Assembly (NCBI GenBank): GCA_022616415.1
Contig: JAKEEU010000213.1
Span: 44,731-108,730 of the forward strand
DNA: 64,000 nt
DNA from: Candidatus Zhuqueibacterota bacterium
GTDB taxonomy: Bacteria; Zhuqueibacterota; Zhuqueibacteria; Zhuqueibacterales; Zhuqueibacteraceae
Direction: 5' to 3'
The notes under the pieces are model-generated. The model was given only the letters and a program-made list of their open reading frames with translations. It was not told the origin of the DNA and ran no database searches. Shown here in pieces: positions 33,936-41,716 of this stretch. Both the position numbers and the translations under genes were made by a program. Position 1 is the first letter of the stretch; every line of letters starts with the position of its first letter.

Positions 33936-35380
33936 GCAGCAAACATATCATCAACGACGGTCCGGTTGAACTGTCGGGCGACGCCCGTATGGGTTCAGGG
34001 TCGCCCACGTGGTGGCTTGTGTTCGTCAGAGAGCTCAACGAATTATGGATGGGAGGGAAAGCGCCTATTCTCCTGCTCATTTACAGCGTTCTGCTCGGAA
34101 TCATGACCTATGTGATGGCCAGCAATAGCGAGTTGAGTCTGATTCCTCCGCAGGAAATGGTATACGAGACGCTCAAGGCCGCCATCGCCGTCGGCCTGTT
34201 TATCAGCATGATCATCGGTGCGGACGCCATCAGTGGCGAGCGGGAACGATCTACACTCGAATCGCTTCTTTTAACGCCAACGAGCCGCACACAAATCGTC
34301 TTCGGCAAGTTTCTCGCTGCCATTTCACCCTGGCCTGTGACCCTTGCCATTACCATCCCTTACTTGAAGGTGCTCTCCCAAGGCGATGCAGTTTTTGAAC
34401 AGGCTGTGCCCTGGGGCGCCTTATTGGGGACCGCGTTGTCCCCCGCCTTCACCGCCATGGGAATGCTCGCGAGTTTTTGGTCCAACTCAAACAAGACCAG
34501 CTTGTTTACGGGTCTGGGCATCTACATCCTTTTCCTGCTTCCGACGCAATTACCCGGGAAGGCCCAGACCGGAACCATGGGATCGCTTCTCCAACAAGTG
34601 AACCCGATAGCGGCCGCCAATCATTTCCTTTCCAAGGTTCTCACCAATAACCGGACTGCGGCCGAATTCTGGGATTTTCTTGTCGCGCCCGTTGCATTCG
34701 CCCTCCTTGTCTATGTGCTGCTATTCTGGTATGCGAGTCCAAGCCTCCGTTTGGAAGGAGGAAAATCGAGCAAGTTCTGGACGTCTATGGGTCGTCTCAT
34801 CGGCTTTTCAGTGGTCGCCTGCCTCATGATTACCCTGAGCACCTCTCCAGCGATGGCGCAAGAGGAAGGGATGGCCACGGAACGGTCATCAATACAGATA
34901 ACTGTCGACATGGCTTACAAAACGGTGCAGCAAGGCGAACATATTATTTACAATACGACGGTGACGAACAACGGCACGGAAAATTCGGCCCCCCTGTGTT
35001 TGGCGATGAACATCATCAACCTGGACGCGGCGGGTGATATCGTCGATCCGGAAGACTGGTCACCTCAGCGGACACAATACATCGAGACTTTGGCGCCAGG
35101 CCAATCCGCCACTCACGCCTGGAGAGTAAATGCGATTTTGGATGGCGATTATTTGATATACATGGTCGCTATTCCCGAGCCTAGCGGTGATGATGCCACC
35201 AGCCAAGTGGTTGCCAGCTCAGGCATTCACCTGATTGTGACGCCGTTTACCAAGCTCAATCCCGGCGGCGTACTGCCGTATGCGATCGGCGGTCCAGTTG
35301 TCTTGATTGCGTGCATCATTATTCTATACCGGCTCCGGCGCCGGAAAATCGACATGGGTGGCGCCACGGCTGGTTCGTAG
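33932..35380 (+). CDS. ABC-2 type permease with fused extracytoplasmic domain
   Basis: 482 residues. Residues 1-300 are an ABC-2 permease (helices around APILLLIYSVLLGIMTYVMA, GLFISMIIGADAISGERERSTLESLLLTP, the conserved SGERE..STLE..L motif). Then comes a helix and cleavage-like APAMAQEEG, a 140-residue beta-rich domain (TVQQGEHIIYNTTVTNNG, LAPGQSATHAWRV) of the CARDB/DUF11-like kind, and a last membrane helix with a basic tail. A permease carrying its own extracytoplasmic Ig-like domain is unusual. Partner of the ATPase at 32907. Confidence 0.88.
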   Translation: MSSKHIINDGPVELSGDARMGSGSPTWWLVFVRELNELWMGGKAPILLLIYSVLLGIMTYVMASNSELSLIPPQEMVYETLKAAIAVGLFISMIIGADAISGERERSTLESLLLTPTSRTQIVFGKFLAAISPWPVTLAITIPYLKVLSQGDAVFEQAVPWGALLGTALSPAFTAMGMLASFWSNSNKTSLFTGLGIYILFLLPTQLPGKAQTGTMGSLLQQVNPIAAANHFLSKVLTNNRTAAEFWDFLVAPVAFALLVYVLLFWYASPSLRLEGGKSSKFWTSMGRLIGFSVVACLMITLSTSPAMAQEEGMATERSSIQITVDMAYKTVQQGEHIIYNTTVTNNGTENSAPLCLAMNIINLDAAGDIVDPEDWSPQRTQYIETLAPGQSATHAWRVNAILDGDYLIYMVAIPEPSGDDATSQVVASSGIHLIVTPFTKLNPGGVLPYAIGGPVVLIACIIILYRLRRRKIDMGGATAGS

Positions 35381-35490
35381 CGTTCTCAAGGGCCGTTTAT
35401 CGGCGGGAAGATGTTCCACGTCGCAACGCGGCTTTGGCTGCAATCAAAAGCACTGTAAATTTTCAATTTAAAATTTACATAAAACGCCAA

Positions 35491-35585
35491 AACACGGAGG
35501 CGCGAAGCGCGCTGAGTTTCATGGAGCTTTTTTTCTTGCCAAGAGAAAATAAAACCATACTCCGCGCGCTCCGAATCTCCGTGTT
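35491..35585. mobile_element. Bare inverted-repeat unit (AACACGGAG arms)
   Basis: AACACGGAGGCGCGAAGCGC at 35491 and the inverted ...GCGCTCCGAATCTCCGTGTT ending at 35585 form an imperfect inverted repeat of about 26 bp around 43 bases without coding content. In form it matches a cassette emptied of cargo. It ends 11 bases before an in-frame ATG of the next gene. Confidence 0.55.
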
Positions 35586-35622
35586 GAAAGAGATCATGAA
35601 TCTTAATGCAAAGCAGGAAACT

Positions 35623-36315
35623 ATGCAGCGCAGCAATCAATGGCTTGGCTATGCCCGTAGGGTAGTGATGCTGATCATGGCCGGTCTGCAACTTTCGGCG
35701 TGCCAACAGAAGCCAGACACGCCAGCCCAAATTGATCCCACCAAGGTCGAGTATACTGGAGAGGCGCTTCATCGCGTGCGATTGACCGCTAAGAGGGCCG
35801 AGGAGCTTGGCATTAAAACGGCCCAGGTTCGTGAAGAGAAAATATCCGGGAAGTTGCGCAAGGTCATCCCCACTACTGCGGTGGTATACGATCAACACGG
35901 CAATACCTGGACGTTTAAGAATCCCGATTCCCTGGTTTTCGTCCGAGAACGCATCAGCGTCGACCACATCGACGGAGACCTGGCGGTTCTGTCAAACGGT
36001 CCATCCGTTGGCGCTGCGGTGGTGACGGCCGGAGCGCACAAGCTTTTCAGTGACGAGGTTAGCGAAAATAGAGAAGGAATTGTTGAAAGCAAAACCAGAG
36101 AGGGTGACAAAGGGAAAAAATCCACTGGCATTGCCACCATGAAAGAAGATGGAACGATCAGGCTCGTGTATAAAACCGAAGGGGCAGCCGGTCTGGGAGC
36201 GAGCGTCGTCATTGAGTATAAGCCGCAAGACGAAGATTATCAGAAGATTCTCGATCAGGTTGGCGGCTTGAAGGTGGGCGAAAGCAAGGCCGTTCCACCT
36301 TGGCCGGAGAAATAA
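35623..36315 (+). CDS. Miniature RND adaptor-like lipoprotein with C-terminal extension
   Basis: About 230 residues. I favour the ATG at 35623 (AGGAA just upstream; MQRSNQWLGY) over the ATG at 35596; the lipobox is LQLSAC. The first half mirrors the 25861 protein: VRLTAKRAEELGIKTAQVRE, KVIPTTAVVYDQHGNTWTFK, GDLAVLSNGPSVGAAVV. The second half is new (GIATMKEDGTIRLVYKTEG, IEYKPQDEDYQKILDQVGG) and may be a binding domain. The adaptor hairpin, lipoyl and barrel domains are absent. It follows the ABC-2 exporter genes and probably works with them or with the RND pair. Confidence 0.72.
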   Translation: MQRSNQWLGYARRVVMLIMAGLQLSACQQKPDTPAQIDPTKVEYTGEALHRVRLTAKRAEELGIKTAQVREEKISGKLRKVIPTTAVVYDQHGNTWTFKNPDSLVFVRERISVDHIDGDLAVLSNGPSVGAAVVTAGAHKLFSDEVSENREGIVESKTREGDKGKKSTGIATMKEDGTIRLVYKTEGAAGLGASVVIEYKPQDEDYQKILDQVGGLKVGESKAVPPWPEK

Positions 36316-36461
36316 ATGACAAAATGATTGAGTGGTAAAATGATTGTTTTGGAAAAAACTTGAATCATTTTGTCGCTAAATTATTTTGTCTTAGCCTTTG
36401 CCTTTCGTTGGGTTGTTTCTATCTATTGGGTGTAATTTTTAAAAATCTGCAAGGAGTCAAA

Positions 36462-37091
36462 ATGACAAGACAAATACTGATTCTTGCCGGAGTAACTCTT
36501 TTTATGGGTTCTTATGGTTTGGCACAAGATGCGGCCAACAAGGAATCCGCTCCGCCCGAGGTCATCGTCTACGCCTCCGACCTGCCGGAGAGCGCCCTGT
36601 CCGAATTCGATTTTTGGAAAGACCCGGCCTCGCCCGGAGGCAAGTTGGCTGGAACTCCCAACACCGGCGGCAATTTGGATCCTCCTCCCGAAGACGACCC
36701 TCATGTGAAATTCAAGGTAAAGGTTCAAAGCGGCGTTCCCTATCGTTGCTGGATTCACATGAAAGTGGGCGCGCCCAAGGGGGTGTCGAAGGCGAACAAG
36801 TTCTGGGTGCAATTCTTTGACGCGGTCGACAAGGCCAACAAGGAGATTTTGAAGCCACGCACCCGTAGTTACCTGACCGCGCAAGGGCCGACAGAGCAGG
36901 GCTGGGCGTGGGTGAGTTGTGATCTGAAGGAGGCCGAGTCTCCTTCCGAGTCGTTGATCTATTTCCGAGCCAGCGGCGAAGTCACCGTGCGCATGCAAGC
37001 AGGAATGGAAGGCGTCGGGTTCGACCAGTTTCTGTTGAGTCCGGCAAAGTTTTTGGATAAACCACCTGCTGAGGCGATTGTGAAAAAATAA
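36462..37091 (+). CDS. Exported beta-sandwich protein of unknown function
   Basis: About 209 residues from the ATG at 36462, with AAGGAG at good distance and a signal peptide ending near GLAQD. Mature motifs are VIVYASDLPESALSEFDFW, VQSGVPYRCWIHMKVG, RTRSYLTAQGPTEQGWAWVS and FRASGEVTVRMQAGMEGVGF. The last resembles the strand pattern of CBM6-like carbohydrate-binding sandwiches (ligand-site side chains are not identifiable with confidence). It is followed 8 bases later by a small membrane protein; the two look like one operon. Confidence 0.75.
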   Translation: MTRQILILAGVTLFMGSYGLAQDAANKESAPPEVIVYASDLPESALSEFDFWKDPASPGGKLAGTPNTGGNLDPPPEDDPHVKFKVKVQSGVPYRCWIHMKVGAPKGVSKANKFWVQFFDAVDKANKEILKPRTRSYLTAQGPTEQGWAWVSCDLKEAESPSESLIYFRASGEVTVRMQAGMEGVGFDQFLLSPAKFLDKPPAEAIVKK

Positions 37092-37099
37092 AGGAGAAC

Positions 37100-37324
37100 A
37101 TGATGGAGACTGCAAAAACGTTATCAAAGTCCGATGCTTCTACGGGATGGATGGGCCTGTTCCTCACCTCGGTAAAGGTGGCGGTCGTGGGCTTCGTGGT
37201 GCTGCAAGCAAAAGAATGGTTCGACGCCGGTATGTTTGACACGCCGGCCACCGCGATGGACGCAGGATTGATCGCCGCCGGGGTCTTCGTGTTGAACGCC
37301 GTCGTCAAGCTGGTGAAGTCTTAG
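37100..37324 (+). CDS. Small two-helix membrane protein
   Basis: 74 residues with AAAGGAG 5 bases before the start. Two hydrophobic segments (FLTSVKVAVVGFVVLQA and AGLIAAGVFVLNAVVKLV) are separated by a short loop (WFDAGMFDTPATAMD). No family recognised. Tight spacing to the 36462 gene suggests a functional link. Confidence 0.7.
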   Translation: MMETAKTLSKSDASTGWMGLFLTSVKVAVVGFVVLQAKEWFDAGMFDTPATAMDAGLIAAGVFVLNAVVKLVKS

Positions 37325-37396
37325 TTTGCCGAACGTAACTGTGCAGCGATCCTTTTGTATGTCATTTTTGAAGTTTCATCGAATTACAAAACTTGT

Positions 37397-37428
37397 TATC
37401 CGTTGGTCGTTGTTTAATCCGTTGGGCA
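37397..37428. repeat. Single CCAACGGAT-type arm
   Basis: TATCCGTTGGTCGTTGTTTA and ATCCGTTGG reproduce the right arm of cassettes 1 and 3 (two ATCCGTTGG words, same spacing). No matching left arm is found within 500 bases, so this is a solo end left after decay or deletion. Confidence 0.6.
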
Positions 37429-37435
37429 ATTCTTT

Positions 37436-37585
37436 ATGGCATCTTTGCTCTTTCTTCTGTGGGGTTTTGCCGCCGGGACTGACAACTTGCCGGTTATCAA
37501 AAGATATGATTTTGCCGGCAAAAAGGCCGAACATAAGACGCTCGACAAAGAGCTCCGTGAAGCTTCAGGATTTTTGAACAAGTAA
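37436..37585 (+). CDS. Possible 49-residue peptide with hydrophobic N-terminus
   Basis: The frame reads MASLLFLLWGFAAGTDNLPV, then a charged helix (KKAEHKTLDKELREASGFL) and a stop. It begins 8 bases after the solo repeat arm and lacks a clear SD. It could be the 3' end of a broken gene for an exported protein. Coding status is doubtful. Confidence 0.3.
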   Translation: MASLLFLLWGFAAGTDNLPVIKRYDFAGKKAEHKTLDKELREASGFLNK

Positions 37586-37610
37586 TGCCTTGTTGGTAGA
37601 CTGCTGTCCA

Positions 37611-37682
37611 TGTCATGCTGGAAGCACCTTTTTTGTTATCAAGCACGGTACTGGGATGAAAAAAGATTCCTCCTGAATGACA
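37611..37682. repeat. Palindromic repeat, TGTCAT-ATGACA family
   Basis: A degenerate third copy of the 21074/22204 family: TGTCATGCTGGAAGCACCTT at the left and inverted AAGATTCCTCCTGAATGACA at the right. Confidence 0.75.
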
Positions 37683-37798
37683 TTGTCTCCCCGCATCTGG
37701 GGCGTTGCAACCATTTAGCTATCTGACAAGATTAACCGTCGGGCCAGTCGCAATTTAGACGTCTGACTGGATGATGATGAGGATGAGGAGGCTTTTTA

Positions 37799-38656
37799 AT
37801 GAAATCCAAAACTGTCGTCGTTGCATTGCTGCCGATCATGGCAGCCTTGATGTCTCAGCCAACAAAGAGCTTTTGCCAGGAGGAGCTTCCTCCTTATTTG
37901 CGTGACCGCGGCCCGGGCATGCCGGTGTCGATGTTCGGCACCTATGTTCGCACGGGTGAATTAAAGATTTACCCTTTTTATGAGTACTACCGCGATAATG
38001 ACTTGGAGTACAAACCCGCGGAGTTTGGCTACGGACTTAACCAGGATTTCCGCGGCCGCTATCGCGCTCACGAAGGGTTGCTTTTTTTCGGATATGGCAT
38101 TTCCGACAGAGTAGCGGTTGAATTTGAAGCGGCATATATTACTGCCGAGCTCACCAAGTCCAAAGATGATCCCTCCGCCATGCCGAATTTGCTTGAAGAC
38201 TCGGGCCTCGGCGACGTGGAAGGGCAGATCCGCTGGCGCTGGAACCATGAAAGCGCCACCTCGCCGGAGGTTTTCAATTATTTCGAGACCGTCTTCCCGA
38301 CGGGCAAAAAGAATAGCCTCATTGGAACCAGCGACTGGGAGCTCAAGCTCGGCACGGGCTTGATCAAAGGTTTTAATTGGGGTACTGTAACGATGCGGGT
38401 GGCCGTGGAATATGATGCGGCTGAGAATAAAGTCGACCTTGGCGAATATGCCTTGGAATACTTGAAAAAAGCCTCGGAGCGTTTTCGTTTCTTTGTCATG
38501 ATCGAGGGGTCGCAGGACGAGGTCTCGTTGACTCCGGAAATTCAATGGCATGTCAGCCGTAATGTGTTCCTGAAAGCAAACAATGGCTTTGGCATAACTT
38601 CAAAAGCGACTGATTTTGCTCCGGAGGTGGGAATTATGTTTGCAGTGTGGCCGTAG
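37799..38656 (+). CDS. Outer-membrane beta-barrel protein
   Basis: 285 residues with a signal peptide (cleavage near KSFCQ) and an alternating strand pattern: GELKIYPFYEYYRDNDLEYK, EGLLFFGYGISDRVAVEFEA, VEGQIRWRWNHESATSPEVF, NYFETVFPTGKK. The end FAPEVGIMFAVWP looks like a terminal barrel strand. This matches uncharacterised FCB barrel proteins often annotated as transporters. GATGAGGAGG lies just before the ATG. A remnant of another barrel gene follows directly. Confidence 0.78.
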   Translation: MKSKTVVVALLPIMAALMSQPTKSFCQEELPPYLRDRGPGMPVSMFGTYVRTGELKIYPFYEYYRDNDLEYKPAEFGYGLNQDFRGRYRAHEGLLFFGYGISDRVAVEFEAAYITAELTKSKDDPSAMPNLLEDSGLGDVEGQIRWRWNHESATSPEVFNYFETVFPTGKKNSLIGTSDWELKLGTGLIKGFNWGTVTMRVAVEYDAAENKVDLGEYALEYLKKASERFRFFVMIEGSQDEVSLTPEIQWHVSRNVFLKANNGFGITSKATDFAPEVGIMFAVWP

Positions 38657-38657
38657 C

Positions 38658-38981
38658 CATCAATCCAGCTTGAAGTACGAAACGCCTTTGCAATCCAACC
38701 AAGGCGAAAGCGAGCTGCTCTATAATCTTGCTTTCACCTTGCCGTTGACCAAAGAGAAAAAAGGGCTGTTTCCCATGCTCGAATTCAATGGCATTACCGT
38801 TACAGAAACCGGCAAGACTGAATTGTTCGTCACGCCGCAGCTTTACCTCGGCCTCGTTCGTCGCGGCCACATTGCCTTTTCGCTCGGCAGCCAGATTCCA
38901 GTGAGCCGCGAGCGCCCTTTTGACTATCGCATTGTAAGCTTTTTATTATGGGAATATGCGGATGGCGGGCTTTGGTGGTGA
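38658..38981 (+). pseudogene. 3' remnant of an outer-membrane beta-barrel gene
   Basis: One frame, out of phase with the 37799 gene, encodes SLKYETPLQSNQGESELLYN, FPMLEFNGITVTETGKTELF, GHIAFSLGSQIPVSRERPFD and ends LLWEYADGGLWW. This reads as the last four or five strands of a barrel with no start codon, signal peptide or N-terminal half. It probably arose by a deletion that joined two barrel genes. Confidence 0.6.
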
Positions 38982-39111
38982 AAAGGGGGGCACTGTTTCA
39001 GCGCGAAAATTTTGAGCATTGACAGCCGCCCACTCCGTCCCGCTTCCATATAAAAGCTATGGAGACGGAACGGGGCAAGAGGCGGCGACTACAAAAAGAA
39101 GGAGAATCATT

Positions 39112-39435
39112 ATGCGCAAGTCATTCTCTATTGCTTGTTTGCTGGTCATGATGATTGGCGTATCGATTGGCTGCGATTCTGCCAATAAAAAAGAGGAAAC
39201 GAACCAGTCATCTCTTCAGACGAACGCAGCCAATGGCGGGCAGCAATCAGATGGAAAGCAATACCAAGCCGCGTGCACTGACAAACAGACGCATGGGGGC
39301 AATGATTATGTGTTAACCAAATGGCTGGACAGTAAATACAAGGCCGAGGTTTATGGCAAAGAACATGAACGGAAAAATAAAGGGCACGTTGTGATATACA
39401 AGGAGCGAATTACGCCCGAGCAAACCCAACCATAA
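39112..39435 (+). CDS. Small lipoprotein
   Basis: 107 residues from the ATG at 39112 (AGAAGGAGAATC upstream). Lipobox SIGC is followed by a Ser/Asn/Gln-rich linker and a short basic domain (YVLTKWLDSKYKAEVYGKEH, GHVVIYKERI). No family recognised. A double copy of the GCGGACTTTC repeat follows at once. Confidence 0.65.
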   Translation: MRKSFSIACLLVMMIGVSIGCDSANKKEETNQSSLQTNAANGGQQSDGKQYQAACTDKQTHGGNDYVLTKWLDSKYKAEVYGKEHERKNKGHVVIYKERITPEQTQP

Positions 39436-39437
39436 AA

Positions 39438-39550
39438 AGGAGCGCGGACTTTCCTGTCCGCAATGCCTCAATGATTTGGACCTAAAAAAACGCGCGGACT
39501 TTCCTGTCCGCGATGCGCGTGTGGACTGGAAAGTCCGCACTCCCGTAAGG
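39438..39550. repeat. Two copies of the GCGGACTTTC-TGTCCGC repeat
   Basis: A half copy (GAGCGCGGACTTTCCTGTCC, 39440 onward) and a full copy from about 39492 to 39545 with the inverted AAAGTCCGCACTCCC half. The second copy abuts the SD of the metallophosphoesterase gene. Confidence 0.85.
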
Positions 39551-39560
39551 AGAGGAGAAA

Positions 39561-40631
39561 ATGAAAGACAAGCACGGTTCTGCCGCATTAATGCTGTTAT
39601 TGTGGTTGCTGCCCGCCGCTTATATCATTTCTTGCCAATCCAGTGCGCGAGATTCCTATGAGCACTCTCGCAACTCAACCGGCAAGATTCAAAAGGAAGC
39701 CTCGGCAAGATTGCGGCCAGCGAAAACGCCGGACAACTATACGGTCGCTTTCATCGGTGATCAAGGGCCGAAAGTGAACGCGCTGGCGGTTTTGGAGCTG
39801 ATCAAAAATGAAGGCGCTGATGCCGTGGTGCATTCGGGAGATTTCGATTACGAGAACAATCCGGCAGCTTGGGAGGCTCGAATCAACGCCATACTTGGCG
39901 CCGATTTCCCCTATTTCGCCTGCGTTGGAAACCATGATGATGACATATTTTACGGATCGGGCGGCTATCAAGAGTTCTTGGCAGCGCGGATGAAGCGGCT
40001 GGGGTTAACATGGGAGGGGGATTTAGGCGTGAAATCCTCATTTGTATTCAACGGCATTTTCTTCGTTCTCACCGCCCCGGGCGTGCTCGGTTCCGGACAT
40101 GCCAAATACATTAGAGATAAGCTGGCAGAAGATCATTCGATTTGGCGCATCAGCAGTTGGCACAAGAACATGCGCCGCATGCAAATAGGAGGCAAGGAAA
40201 ACGATACCGGCTGGGAAGTTTATGAAGAATCGCGAAAGGGCGGTGCGATCATCGCCACCGCTCATGAGCATTCCTACAGCCGCACGCATCTTTTGCGCAG
40301 TTGCAAAAACCAAACTGTTGCCAGCACTTCAGACACCTTAGCCCTCTCGGCGGATGATCTGACAACGCGGGAAGACGAAGGCAGGACCTTTGTTTTTGTT
40401 TCCGGGTTGGGCGGAAAGAGCATCCGCGACCAGGAATTGGCCGGCGATTGGTGGGCCTGTATTTACACTTCCAATCAGGGCGCAAATTACGGCGCTCTTT
40501 TCGGCATTTTTAATTATCAGGGGAGAGAAGGATTGGCGAAATTTTATTTCAAAAATATCGACGGCATCGTGGTCGACGAATTTTATGTTAAAGCCAAAGT
40601 CATTAAATTGGACGATTGGTCTACAAAATGA
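39561..40631 (+). CDS. Metallophosphoesterase family lipoprotein
   Basis: 356 residues with lipobox YIISC. Calcineurin-like metal-site motifs appear in order: FIGDQG near 61, HSGDFDYEN near 92, GNHDDD near 123, a Trp-His near 200 (SWHKNMRR) and TAHEHSYSRTH near 233. It should be an envelope-located phosphohydrolase similar to secreted purple-phosphatase-like enzymes; the usual first GDxH has Gln in place of the His. It is followed by a PAP2 phosphatase gene, hinting at linked phosphate or lipid metabolism. Confidence 0.87.
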   Translation: MKDKHGSAALMLLLWLLPAAYIISCQSSARDSYEHSRNSTGKIQKEASARLRPAKTPDNYTVAFIGDQGPKVNALAVLELIKNEGADAVVHSGDFDYENNPAAWEARINAILGADFPYFACVGNHDDDIFYGSGGYQEFLAARMKRLGLTWEGDLGVKSSFVFNGIFFVLTAPGVLGSGHAKYIRDKLAEDHSIWRISSWHKNMRRMQIGGKENDTGWEVYEESRKGGAIIATAHEHSYSRTHLLRSCKNQTVASTSDTLALSADDLTTREDEGRTFVFVSGLGGKSIRDQELAGDWWACIYTSNQGANYGALFGIFNYQGREGLAKFYFKNIDGIVVDEFYVKAKVIKLDDWSTK

Positions 40632-40678
40632 GCAAGCCTTTTTGAACGATCCTTTTCGAATTCCCCCGAGATATCGTT

Positions 40679-41575
40679 ATGCGCAAACGGATGATGAAAT
40701 TTTTGCCGGGTTATGCAACCATCCTTTGTATGAGCATGCTTTCATTGCAGAACGCCGGGCGCGCTCAAGGGCTGCAATATCCGCCAAAGCAAAATTCCCT
40801 TAAAGCAGATGCTTCTCATGTGGGCGGAGACATTTTGTCTTTCGCTGCTACTGTGGGCGGGGATATTTTGTACGTTTTTTCCTCTCCGCTCCGTTTAAAA
40901 CAAAAAGGCGGCGTGAAATTTCTCGCTTTTACAGCCCTCACCACCGCATCCGTGGTTTGGTTGGACAGAGATCTGGAAGATGATTTCAATGAAAGGGAAG
41001 ATTTTTTTGTCAAGCCTGCCATCGGGTTGGCGAAAATTGGCGATGGTTACGACAAGTTCCTTTCTAATAAATATATGCTGGCCGGCTTGCCGGTTACCAT
41101 GCTCGCCGCCGGCTTGATTTTTAAAGATAAGAAGCTCATTCTGACCTCCCGGCTTATGGTGGAGTCTTTTATCATCACCGGCAAGATTACCATGATCGGG
41201 AAAGGCGTGTTCGGCAGGGCACGTCCTTACACGGGTGAGGGACCCTTGGAATTTGCCTGGCTTAAATTCAATACCAGGCAAGAGCGGCGTTCATTGCCCT
41301 CCGGACATGTCAGCAGCGCTTTTTCGATCGTGACTGTATTGGCGAAACAATACGACTCATGGTGGATTGAGATTCCGGCCTACACCGTTGGCGTCGCGGT
41401 TGCCTTCCAGCGCATGGAAAGCCGCAGCCATTGGGGCGCCGACGTTATTGTAGGAGGCGCCCTCGGCTACTGGGTCGGAAGCACGCTGGTGAACAGGTAC
41501 AAGCAGCCTTCAAAAAGCTCGTCGGTAAATCCATATATGATGGGAAATCGCGTTGGTCTGCTCGTCGAATTCTAA
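40679..41575 (+). CDS. PAP2-family membrane phosphatase
   Basis: 298 residues with the three PAP2 signature blocks: KGVFGRARPYTGEG (KxxxxxxRP), PSGHVSSAF and SRSHWGADV. The N-terminus has a signal peptide and an extra domain before the membrane helices (FTALTTASVVWLD, GLPVTMLAAGLIF). The family includes undecaprenyl-diphosphate and phosphatidate/lipid-A phosphatases; which substrate applies here is unknown. The gene lies 47 bases after the metallophosphoesterase. Confidence 0.9.
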   Translation: MRKRMMKFLPGYATILCMSMLSLQNAGRAQGLQYPPKQNSLKADASHVGGDILSFAATVGGDILYVFSSPLRLKQKGGVKFLAFTALTTASVVWLDRDLEDDFNEREDFFVKPAIGLAKIGDGYDKFLSNKYMLAGLPVTMLAAGLIFKDKKLILTSRLMVESFIITGKITMIGKGVFGRARPYTGEGPLEFAWLKFNTRQERRSLPSGHVSSAFSIVTVLAKQYDSWWIEIPAYTVGVAVAFQRMESRSHWGADVIVGGALGYWVGSTLVNRYKQPSKSSSVNPYMMGNRVGLLVEF

Positions 41576-41716
41576 GAAGTCATTCATTCGAGAGAATGCC
41601 AGTTGTGAATTTTGTTGGTCAACTCGATTCCACGGAATGAATAAATGAGACGTGAATTGAATGTTACTTTAGGGGGTTTAGTTTTGCATGTCTGAAAGCC
41701 ACTCAGGAGGCTTATT

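Noticed and set aside
39476..39661. Short frame reading through the GCGGACTTTC repeat
   Set aside because: It is encoded almost entirely by repeat sequence and overlaps the metallophosphoesterase start; similar peptides arise from every copy of the repeat.
41674..41687. Possible sigma-54 promoter GG-N10-GC (GGGGGTTTAGTTTTGCAT region) before the TonB receptor
   Set aside because: Spacing fits and the -12 side is good, but the -24 side is a plain G-run without TGGC, so chance is likely.
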